Positions 17,311-23,846 of a stretch of 32,188 nt of DNA are shown piece after piece. The first letter of the stretch is position 1, and every line of letters starts with the position of its first letter. The DNA comes from an uncultured Eubacteriales bacterium (lineage in GTDB: Bacteria; Bacillota; Clostridia; Oscillospirales; Acutalibacteraceae): contig OMZU01000025.1 of assembly GCA_900315605.1 (NCBI GenBank), forward strand, positions 1 to 32,188, written 5' to 3'. The position numbers and the translations under genes are program-made. The notes under the pieces were generated by a model that made no database searches, had not been told where the DNA came from, and was given only the letters and a program-made list of their open reading frames with translations.

Positions 17311-17851
17311 ATAAATCAACGGCTCTTTCAAAAGCCATACCTGCCCTGTATGATTCCATCATAGTTTCTATCATTTGCGGAGTAACTACGCGATACCTTA
17401 AATAGTATTGCAGATTATTCAAAAACTCCTCATACACTTCGCGGTCGTCCGGAAGAATAACGGCGTCGGTGTTTTTTTTGCACATATAAGTTATTAAGTA
17501 GGCAGAGACAAAATTTTCATTCACAAATGCAAGTTCAATATCTTCATCATTATCTTTTATTATTTGAAGTGGTTTTCTTCTTAATATCCAATAGGCACTA
17601 TATGCGCGTATTTTTAAAAAATTAGTACGATGAATATCATGAAAGTTTTTCATCCGATGAATATCTGAAAAATAATCGATTACCACCTGATTAAGAACGC
17701 TGTTTGCAATAACAACATTTTCTTTATATCCGCTTCTTTCGATAAAAGACTCCATATAACTATACAGCGTTGAATAACGTTCAGTTATTTTTTTTTCGCC
17801 AAAGTCTTTTATTAGCTCGTTATAATCATATTTATTCCTGTTCGTCGCCAC
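17309..17851 (-). CDS. unknown protein in the alarmone cassette (180 aa)
   Basis: I do not recognise this protein. It is rich in charged and aromatic residues, has no membrane segment or signal peptide, and looks largely helical. Notable patches are 'HRMKNFHDIHRTNFLKIRAY' near residues 64-83 and 'DDREVYEEFLNNLQYYLRYR' near 134-153. It starts with GTG at 17851, overlaps the 70-residue gene by 20 nt and has AAGGTG about 10 nt upstream, so translational coupling is likely. Its stop codon lies inside the terminator hairpin. The base usage is A/T-rich like the rest of the cassette. It could be an antitoxin, a sensor or a partner of the synthetase. Confidence 0.7.
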   Translation of the reverse strand: MATNRNKYDYNELIKDFGEKKITERYSTLYSYMESFIERSGYKENVVIANSVLNQVVIDYFSDIHRMKNFHDIHRTNFLKIRAYSAYWILRRKPLQIIKDNDEDIELAFVNENFVSAYLITYMCKKNTDAVILPDDREVYEEFLNNLQYYLRYRVVTPQMIETMMESYRAGMAFERAVDL

Positions 17852-18044
17852 AGTATTGTTTCACCTTGCACTTTCTTAAATCATCAAAAGCAGATGATTT
17901 TACAAATTTTTTAAATTGCTCCAAATCTTTTTCCTCTTGTACGCCGGTATAATCCAAAGAAGAATTTGGTAATATGTTTTTTCTGATTATGCCTTCTGCT
18001 AAAAGGAAAATAAAACGGTTAGCAGCTATCTCGTTTTTTTTCAT
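17832..18044 (-). CDS. unknown small protein in the alarmone cassette (70 aa)
   Basis: This small hydrophilic protein begins 'MKKNEIAANRFIFLLAEGII' and ends in a Lys/Glu-rich stretch with 'CKVKQYCGDEQE'. No family is recognised. AAAGGAG lies 9 nt before its ATG and overlaps the TAA of the synthetase, and its own end overlaps the next gene by 20 nt. This tight packing argues that it is a real gene translated together with its neighbours. Its size is typical of antitoxins or regulatory subunits, but nothing in the sequence shows DNA binding. Confidence 0.65.
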   Translation of the reverse strand: MKKNEIAANRFIFLLAEGIIRKNILPNSSLDYTGVQEEKDLEQFKKFVKSSAFDDLRKCKVKQYCGDEQE

Positions 18045-18058
18045 AATATAATTCTCCT

Positions 18059-19066
18059 TTAAAACATGTTTAAGTTTTTGATTTTTCCATCAAAAGCAGG
18101 CGTTTCCTTATTTAAACTATCAATTCTGTTTTTAATGCTTGTTTTTGTTTCACTATTATAATTTGAACTTTGCACAGAATCATTCATTGGTGTTTTAATA
18201 TCTATCGTATTCATAAAATTTGATATAGCATCAAAATTATCGCCATCATTTGCTTTGATATACATTAAATTAGCAATTAATTCAGCGGAATTTGTTTGCT
18301 GCGCCAAGCATTTTGATAGGTATGTTAAATCAAACATTTTTTCTTCATTTTTGTTTTTGTATACTAAGTCGTGTGTGCATTCGCTCCAGGCTTCGTCAAA
18401 AATAGTTCTGACTTGTATCTCAATATATTTTCCGTCGGTATTTATTATGTAATGAATGCTATTGTATCCTTCGTCTGACTTAATAAACTCAAAAAAATCT
18501 CGGTCTATCTGTTTATAAAATGATAATTCATTATTGCTTCTATAGTAAATTTTGGGCTTTTCAGCAATAAAAGGTTTTCCGGGATTGTCTTTATAATCAG
18601 TCAAACAATTCTTGACGAACCATTCGTTTCCGCGAAAAAAATTATCTCGAATCCATTGATGAACTGTAAGCCACTCTGTCCTATATCTTATTAGTATTCT
18701 AATTCCGATTAAGTCCATCAGAATCTTATAGTAATTATGGCTGTCCAAATTACGATACTTCTCTATATCGTAATCATCTGATGGGATTTCAGGTAATTTA
18801 GCCTTCTTCTTTATTATTTTTACTGCCAAACTTTTAGCTTCTTTTATACGGTACCTTGCTGAGTGAATACTTTTTAACTCTTTAGCATTAAGAATACGCA
18901 GTAATAGTTTTTGGGCAATTGCGTCACAGTTTTCTTTGTAGGTAGTATAAGAACTAATGATTTGATTTATGTTTTCTTTTATATTTTGTTCGACGCGCAC
19001 AGCCTTTTGGAGGTCTTTTTCAGCTCCCTTAGCGTTTATAACCTTATCTAAATCAAAATCATCCAT
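18059..19066 (-). CDS. RelA/SpoT-domain nucleotide pyrophosphokinase (toxSAS-like)
   Basis: This 335-residue protein has one RelA/SpoT synthetase domain (about residues 65-240), flanked by an N-terminal helical region and a C-terminal extension of about 95 residues. The motifs are intact: RIKEAKS (73-79), D118 in 'MDLIGIR', the nucleotide-stacking Y201 and H205 in GYNSIH, E216-x-Q218-x-R220-T221, then W227, H232 and K237. No hydrolase, TGS or ACT domain is present, so it is not a long RSH enzyme. It heads the four-gene cassette behind a near-consensus promoter. It could make (p)ppGpp or (p)ppApp, or pyrophosphorylate tRNA as several toxSAS do; the sequence does not decide. Confidence 0.85.
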   Translation of the reverse strand: MDDFDLDKVINAKGAEKDLQKAVRVEQNIKENINQIISSYTTYKENCDAIAQKLLLRILNAKELKSIHSARYRIKEAKSLAVKIIKKKAKLPEIPSDDYDIEKYRNLDSHNYYKILMDLIGIRILIRYRTEWLTVHQWIRDNFFRGNEWFVKNCLTDYKDNPGKPFIAEKPKIYYRSNNELSFYKQIDRDFFEFIKSDEGYNSIHYIINTDGKYIEIQVRTIFDEAWSECTHDLVYKNKNEEKMFDLTYLSKCLAQQTNSAELIANLMYIKANDGDNFDAISNFMNTIDIKTPMNDSVQSSNYNSETKTSIKNRIDSLNKETPAFDGKIKNLNMF

Positions 19067-19082
19067 TGTAATCCCTCAAAAT

Positions 19083-19097
19083 ATTAATCTAATTAAT
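19083..19097 (-). promoter_or_regulatory. possible operator in the cassette leader
   Basis: ATTAAT, CTA, ATTAAT: two copies of a self-complementary hexamer lie about 10-25 nt downstream of the predicted transcription start and before the ribosome site. Such a placement would suit a repressor, but A/T-rich palindromes also occur by chance. Confidence 0.25.
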
Positions 19098-19113
19098 GCT
19101 GACGAACATACTT

Positions 19114-19142
19114 ATTTTACTTCATTTATATAGCTCTGTCAA
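19114..19142 (-). promoter_or_regulatory. strong promoter of the alarmone cassette
   Basis: On the minus strand, a perfect TTGACA, 17 nt, then TAAAAT. It is one of the two TTGACA promoters found in the window, the other driving the tRNAs. GAGGGA lies before the synthetase ATG. Confidence 0.85.
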
Positions 19143-19237
19143 TAATTTTCAAATTTTTTTCAAAACAAGTATCTTTTTTATCTTCTTAAATTTATATTTG
19201 TATATATTACGCATGATTTACGGGAATAAAAATACTG

Positions 19238-19266
19238 TTGTGCGGACCTCAAATAAATGATATAAT
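19238..19266 (+). promoter_or_regulatory. promoter of the GNAT gene
   Basis: TTGTGC (19238-19243), 17 nt, then a perfect TATAAT (19261-19266). The predicted start near 19273 favours the downstream ATG of the gene. Confidence 0.7.
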
Positions 19267-19308
19267 GCTTGTGTATCATTTATCTTTATGGAGGTCGTTT
19301 GCCGAAAT

Positions 19309-19887
19309 ATGAAAAAGCTGTTTTCAAAATTGCCTGTTATGCAGGGGGATAGGTTGACTATCAGACCTATTGAGCTGTCCGATGCGAACAGCTTGAAGGA
19401 AATGACAGAGAGCGAAGAGGTTTATCGCTACCTTCCGACCTTTTTGTTTGAGAAAAAATACAACGATACCGAGTATGTAATAAAACATCTTTACGACGAA
19501 TGCCTTGAGGATTCTTTGATCTTGGGCGTGTTTTTCGGCGAGGACTTTTGCGGCTTGGCTGAAATGTACGCCTACCGACCTTTGCTTAAAAAAATAAGCG
19601 TGGGCATCCGGTTTGTGCAAAAATATTGGGGCTCAGGCGTCGCTTCCGAGACTCTTGAACTGATGACGGAATATATTTTTAACGAAACGAATATTGAGCT
19701 TGTCAGCGCAAGCACGATGACAAAGAACAAAGCGGCAGGCAACGTGCTGAAAAGGCACGGCTTTAAGCGCGTTGCTCACGGTATATATGAAAACTGGGGT
19801 CTTGAAAAACCAGTTGCCGCGGATGTTTGGGTAAAAACAGGCGTTGGTCATCGAATAGAAAAGCACAAAGCTGACACACGATCATAA
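19309..19887 (+). CDS. GNAT family N-acetyltransferase (RimJ/RimL-like)
   Basis: Proteins of this type move an acetyl group from acetyl-CoA to an amine, often a protein N-terminus or a small molecule. The protein has 192 residues. 'LTIRPIELSDANSLKEM' is the usual first strand and helix. The acetyl-CoA loop appears as 'VQKYWGSGVASETLELM' near residues 103-119, followed by 'STMTKNKAAGNVLKRHGFK'. I choose the ATG at 19309; an in-frame ATG at 19288 overlaps the GGAGG and has no ribosome site of its own, although the spacing of GGAGG to 19309 is long (14 nt). The substrate is unknown. It is divergent from the alarmone cassette and convergent with the symporter. Confidence 0.88.
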   Translation: MKKLFSKLPVMQGDRLTIRPIELSDANSLKEMTESEEVYRYLPTFLFEKKYNDTEYVIKHLYDECLEDSLILGVFFGEDFCGLAEMYAYRPLLKKISVGIRFVQKYWGSGVASETLELMTEYIFNETNIELVSASTMTKNKAAGNVLKRHGFKRVAHGIYENWGLEKPVAADVWVKTGVGHRIEKHKADTRS

Positions 19888-19898
19888 TAAAACAAAAG

Positions 19899-19942
19899 AG
19901 CCGCTGAAGCTTCATGGCAAAAACAATGGAGCTTCAGCGGCT
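19899..19942. terminator. bidirectional terminator
   Basis: AGCCGCTGAAGCTTCAT (19899-19915) pairs with 19926-19942 through 17 bp with one wobble. T-rich sequence follows on both strands (TTATTATTTTAT on plus, CTTTTGTTTTA on minus). It serves the convergent GNAT and symporter genes. Confidence 0.9.
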
Positions 19943-19972
19943 TATTATTTTATAAAGATTTCTTTTGGATCA

Positions 19973-21511
19973 TTAATCGAGCGAGTTCTTCTGAGCTGCC
20001 GGAACCTTTTTGTCGTAGCAGGCAAAGGCGTCGTCCACAAGCTGCTTGTCGGGCTTGGGCGAAAGCAGGCTGATTACAGGAACTATTATCAATCCTGCAA
20101 GCATTGCAAATGCTCCGCAGTTGATCGGAGACTGCAAAAGCACCGGGAAGCTTGAGCGGAAGAACATGTTGAGCAGCATGATCCCTGCGCCGAACACAAA
20201 GCTTACCCAACATGCAAGCTTTGTTGTCTTTTTCCAGTAAAGACCATACAGGAACGGAGCGAGGAACGCACCTGCGAGCGCACCCCAGGAAATTCCCATG
20301 AGCTGTGCGATGTATTTTACCGCCTCGTCCTTGCTCTGGTACTGATAAACGGCGATGATAGCCGAAATAGCGATAAACACAACAATGAATATTCTGATGA
20401 TAAGAACCTCTTTTTTCTCGCTCATTTTCTTGATGATGTTGCCCTTGATAAGGTCAATTGTGAGCGTTGAAGAAGAAGCGATAACCAGCGAGGAAAGCGT
20501 TGACATCGAAGCCGAAAGCACAAGGATAACTACAACTGCGATCAGCAGATCCGGAAGACCCGAGAGCATTTCGGGAATGATAGCGTCAAAGCCGTTTGCG
20601 GCAACGTCAACGTCAAAGAGTCTGCCAAAGCCGCCGAGGAAGTAGCATCCGCCGGCAACAACGATCGCAAAGCAGGTTGAAATTACCGTGCCCTTTTTGA
20701 TGTCTCTCTCATGCTTGATGGCATAGAACTTTTGAACCATCTGCGGCAAGCCCCAGGTGCCGAGCGAGGTCAGGATAACAACGCCCAAAAGTCCGAGCGG
20801 ATCGGGTCCGAAGAAGGAATTGAACACACCCGGTGTGGATGAAACGCTTTCGTCCGATACCTTTGCAAGTCCGTCGAGAGCAGCCATAAAACCGCCCTGA
20901 GTGTTCAAAACTGCGGCGATAACCGCAACAATACCGATCAGCATGATTATGCCCTGAATAAAGTCGTTGATCGCTGTCGCCATATATCCGCCGGCGATAA
21001 CGTAAACACCGGTGAGCACCGACATCGCGACAATACACCAAACATAGGGGATTCCAAACGCCATTTCAAACAAACGCGAAAGTCCGTTGTAAAGCGAAGC
21101 GGTGTATGGGATCAGGAACACAAATACTATGATCGACGAGCCGATCTTCAAGCCTCGGCTGCTAAAGCGTTTTCCGAAAAATTCCGGCATGGTTGCCGAG
21201 TTGAGATGCTGGGTCATGATCCTAGTTCTTCTGCCCAACACGACCCATGCAAGCAGCGAGCCTATCAGTGCGTTTCCTATTCCGATCCATGTGGAGGCAA
21301 TTCCGAATTTCCATCCAAACTGACCGGCATAACCAATAAAGATAACCGCAGAAAAATATGATGTACCATAGGCGAAGGCTGTGAGCCAGGGACCCACGCT
21401 TCTTCCACCGAGCACAAAGCCGTTTACATCTGTTGCATGGCGGCGGCAGTAAACGCCTACGCCTACCATTACGCCAAAGAACAGAATCAACATGATAACC
21501 TTTAATACCAT
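19973..21511 (-). CDS. sodium:solute symporter (SSS/PutP family)
   Basis: This 512-residue integral membrane protein has about 13 hydrophobic helices and the typical early SSS segment 'FVLGGRSVGPWLTAFAYG', followed by 'SAVIFIGYAGQFGWKFG' and 'TMPEFFGKRF'. It uses the sodium gradient to import a small solute. The family covers proline, pantothenate and monocarboxylates, and the sequence alone does not fix the substrate. GGGGGAG precedes the ATG at 21511. It follows the acyl-CoA ligase gene after 71 nt, with a 7-bp hairpin in the gap, so it is probably the second gene of that operon. A carboxylic acid that the ligase then activates is a reasonable inference. Confidence 0.93.
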   Translation of the reverse strand: MVLKVIMLILFFGVMVGVGVYCRRHATDVNGFVLGGRSVGPWLTAFAYGTSYFSAVIFIGYAGQFGWKFGIASTWIGIGNALIGSLLAWVVLGRRTRIMTQHLNSATMPEFFGKRFSSRGLKIGSSIIVFVFLIPYTASLYNGLSRLFEMAFGIPYVWCIVAMSVLTGVYVIAGGYMATAINDFIQGIIMLIGIVAVIAAVLNTQGGFMAALDGLAKVSDESVSSTPGVFNSFFGPDPLGLLGVVILTSLGTWGLPQMVQKFYAIKHERDIKKGTVISTCFAIVVAGGCYFLGGFGRLFDVDVAANGFDAIIPEMLSGLPDLLIAVVVILVLSASMSTLSSLVIASSSTLTIDLIKGNIIKKMSEKKEVLIIRIFIVVFIAISAIIAVYQYQSKDEAVKYIAQLMGISWGALAGAFLAPFLYGLYWKKTTKLACWVSFVFGAGIMLLNMFFRSSFPVLLQSPINCGAFAMLAGLIIVPVISLLSPKPDKQLVDDAFACYDKKVPAAQKNSLD

Positions 21512-21538
21512 TTTTTACTCCCCCTGTTTTAAGGCAAT

Positions 21539-21561
21539 GCCGCACATTTCGGGCGTGCGGC
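21539..21561 (-). other. hairpin between ligase and symporter genes
   Basis: GCCGCAC and GTGCGGC form a 7-bp GC-rich stem with a 9-nt loop. There is no U-run, so it is more likely an mRNA processing or stability element than a terminator. Confidence 0.4.
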
Positions 21562-21582
21562 TTGCGCTGTCAATATTTTAGA

Positions 21583-23238
21583 TCAAACAAGCTCCTTGTT
21601 CAAATCAATTTCGTTTTGCTGAGCAACAACGCTCTCACCGCAATAAATTTTGCGCAAAACCGGCTTTTCGATCTTTCCGGTCGGGTTGCGCGGAACATCT
21701 GCAAAGATGATCTTTCTCGGTCTTTTGTATCTCGGAAGATCCATGCAGAAATCGTTTACCTCGCTCTCGCTGAGGCTCATTCCTTCCTTGACCTCGATTA
21801 CCGCAGCCGCGATCTCGCCCAAACGCTGGTCGGGCAAGCCGATCACCGCAACATCCTTTATCGCGTTGTTGGAGCGCAAAAAGTCCTCTATCTGAACCGG
21901 ATAAATATTCTCGCCGCCGGTGATGATAACGTCCTTTTTCCTGTCAACAAGGTAGATAAAGCCGTCGCTGTCGCGCTCTGCCATATCTCCCGTGTAGAGC
22001 CAGCCCTCGCTGTCGAGCACTTCCTCGGTCGCCTTAACGTCCTTGTAATAGCACTTCATAACTCCGGGACCCTTGACCGCAAGTTCGCCCACGCCGCTTT
22101 CGATCGGGTTTCGGTGCTCGTCAACGATCCTTACCTGCCAGTTGTGACCGGCAATTCCGATCGCGCCGACCTTGTGAACGTTTTCGATTCCAAGGTGAAC
22201 GCAGCCCGGACCGATCGATTCGCTCAAGCCGTAGTTGGTGTCGTAGTCGTGGTGAGGGAAAATCGCCTTCCAACGCTTGATAAGCGTCGGCGGAACAGGC
22301 TGTGCGCCGATGTGCATGAGCCTCCACTGGCTCAGCTCATACTTGCTGAGGTCGATTTTTCCGCTGTCGATCGCATCCAAAATATCCTGCGCCCAGGGCA
22401 CGAGCAGCCAAACGATCGTGCAGCGTTCCTCGCTGATGCACCTGATGATCCATTCGGGGCTTACGCCGCGCAAAAGCACAGCCCTGCTGCCTGAGTGCAG
22501 GCTTCCGAACCAGTGCATTTTCGCGCCTGTGTGATACAGCGGAGGAATACACAGAAAAACGTCGTCGCGGGTCTGGTGGTGGTGAGCCTGCTCAACCTCC
22601 GCCGCCTGAACCAAGCTTCTGTGAGCGTGAAGGATAGCCTTTGGAAATCCGGTCGTGCCGGACGAAAAATAGATCGCTCCGTCATCCTCGTCGGTGATAT
22701 ATACGCTGGGCGACTGAGACGAGCAGTAAGAAATCATCTGCTCATAGCTGTATGCAAAGGACGGACAGTCGTCGCCCACATAGAAGCAGTCCTTGAGCCT
22801 CGGAACACGGTCGTGGATCTCCTCAACTCTTCCTATGAACTCGGGACCGAAAACAAGAAAATCGGAATCCGACTTTTCAATACAATACTTTATTTCCTCC
22901 GCAGTGTAGCGAAAATTCAGAGGAACGGCGACCGCGCCCGCCTTTAGGATACCAAAATAAATCGGCAGCCAGTCAAGGCAGTTCATCAAAAGAATAGAAA
23001 CCTTTTCGCCCTTTTGAATACCCCTTGTGAGCAAGAGATTGGCAAAACGGTTGGCTTTTGTTTCAAATTCGCCCCAGGTTAGCTGCTTGCGAAACGCGCC
23101 GCCGCGTGCGGATTCGATCAGCGAATATTCTCTCCATGTTACGTGAGGAATATTTTTCACCTCGGGATTTATCTCAACAAGCGCAACGTCGTTTTTAAAA
23201 TACGTTGCGTTTCTGGTCAGCAAATCAGTGATTGGCAT
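21583..23238 (-). CDS. acyl-CoA synthetase / AMP-dependent carboxylate-CoA ligase
   Basis: The enzyme activates a carboxylic acid to its CoA thioester through an acyl-adenylate. The protein has 551 residues, the normal family length. The motifs are 'YFSSGTTGFPKA' (AMP-binding loop, near residue 190), 'DTNYGLSES', 'GWLYTGDMAERDSDGFIYLVDR' and 'DVIITGGENIYP'. The C-terminal 'NPTGKIEKPVLRK' contains the catalytic lysine. It most resembles the medium/long-chain acid ligases, but the acid is not readable. AAGGAG precedes the ATG. The first 51-bp repeat copy begins only 22 nt upstream of the start, so it lies in the promoter or leader. The sodium symporter follows in the same direction. Confidence 0.93.
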   Translation of the reverse strand: MPITDLLTRNATYFKNDVALVEINPEVKNIPHVTWREYSLIESARGGAFRKQLTWGEFETKANRFANLLLTRGIQKGEKVSILLMNCLDWLPIYFGILKAGAVAVPLNFRYTAEEIKYCIEKSDSDFLVFGPEFIGRVEEIHDRVPRLKDCFYVGDDCPSFAYSYEQMISYCSSQSPSVYITDEDDGAIYFSSGTTGFPKAILHAHRSLVQAAEVEQAHHHQTRDDVFLCIPPLYHTGAKMHWFGSLHSGSRAVLLRGVSPEWIIRCISEERCTIVWLLVPWAQDILDAIDSGKIDLSKYELSQWRLMHIGAQPVPPTLIKRWKAIFPHHDYDTNYGLSESIGPGCVHLGIENVHKVGAIGIAGHNWQVRIVDEHRNPIESGVGELAVKGPGVMKCYYKDVKATEEVLDSEGWLYTGDMAERDSDGFIYLVDRKKDVIITGGENIYPVQIEDFLRSNNAIKDVAVIGLPDQRLGEIAAAVIEVKEGMSLSESEVNDFCMDLPRYKRPRKIIFADVPRNPTGKIEKPVLRKIYCGESVVAQQNEIDLNKELV

Positions 23239-23259
23239 ATAACCTCTCCTTTATTTTTT

Positions 23260-23667
23260 AGTCCGGGCAGAAGCGTTGGTTGAGAATCAAACGTCAAATG
23301 CCCGACAATGCTTACATTGTGAAGTAAACTTTTTTAACAGCAAATTTCTTGACCCCGCCGTTGAACACGGTAATTGTTATCGTTGCGGTTCATATAGGCG
23401 GGCGAGAGTGCCCACCGGCACTTTTTAGTCCGGGCAGAAGCGTTGGTTGAAAATCAAACGTCAAATGCCCGACAATGTTTTTTAATCCGGGCAGAAACGT
23501 TGATTTGAAATCAAACGATAAATGCCCGACAATGTTTTTTAATCCGAGCAGAAACGTTATTTCAGAATCAAACGATAAATGCCCGACAATGTCTTAATTT
23601 GAAAATAACCTTTTATAGTCCGGGCAGAAGCGTTAGTTGAGAATCAAACGTCAAATACCCGATAATA
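23260..23667. repeat. array of five 51-bp direct repeats with internal dyad
   Basis: Copies lie at 23260-23310, 23427-23477, 23484-23534, 23541-23591 and 23617-23667, all in the same orientation. Each begins AGTCCGGGCAGAA (or a close variant) and ends TGCCCGACAATG. CGGGCA near one end pairs with TGCCCG near the other, and the inner CGTTGATT / AATCAAACG can extend the stem, so each copy can fold into a hairpin. The middle three sit on a regular 57-bp period. This fills most of the gene-less 23239-23846 interval. The function is unknown. Confidence 0.9.
23351..23426 (+). repeat. dispersed 76-bp repeat, copy A
   Basis: It aligns without gaps to 31105-31180, with about 14 differences. Shared blocks include CCCGCCGTTGAACA, ATTGTTATC and GGCGAGAGTG. 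In this copy GTGCC/GGCAC forms a stem followed by TTTTT, like a small terminator, and CCCGCC can pair with GGCGGG. It lies between repeat-array copies 1 and 2. No ORF is present. Confidence 0.8.
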
Positions 23668-23797
23668 CCTATAATAATATCTCACTATTTCTTCCCTTTG
23701 TCAAGGTTTACTAATAGATTGGTTTTATATTTGTGAAATCTGCACATTTTTGGCTTCGCTTTTTTGGTTTAAATCCCTAAAGTATTCAGGCGTTTTT

Positions 23798-23823
23798 AAA
23801 GCCGCGCTTTCGGTCGCGGCTTT
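23798..23823 (-). terminator. hairpin downstream of the TIR-SIR2 gene
   Basis: AAAGCCGCG and CGCGGCTTT form a perfect 9-bp stem. A second small hairpin (TTGCGT/ACGCAA, 23827-23846) lies between it and the stop codon. The U-run on the minus strand is short, so its efficiency is uncertain. Confidence 0.6.
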
Positions 23824-23846
23824 ATTTTGCGTTGCTCTTTACGCAA

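Noticed and set aside
18452-18470. Inactive alarmone synthetase because of Asn in GYNSIH
   Set aside because: The variable position in this motif is Q, R or N among RSH enzymes; the stacking Tyr, the His and the downstream ExQxRT are all kept, so loss of activity cannot be claimed.
21562-22494. 310-codon open frame on the plus strand
   Set aside because: It lies opposite the acyl-CoA ligase, has no ribosome site and no recognisable domain; the minus-strand gene has all family motifs.
23260-23667. CRISPR array
   Set aside because: The repeats are 51 bp with internal dyads and variable sequence, the gaps are only 6 nt or irregular, there are no unique spacers of even length, and no cas gene is near.
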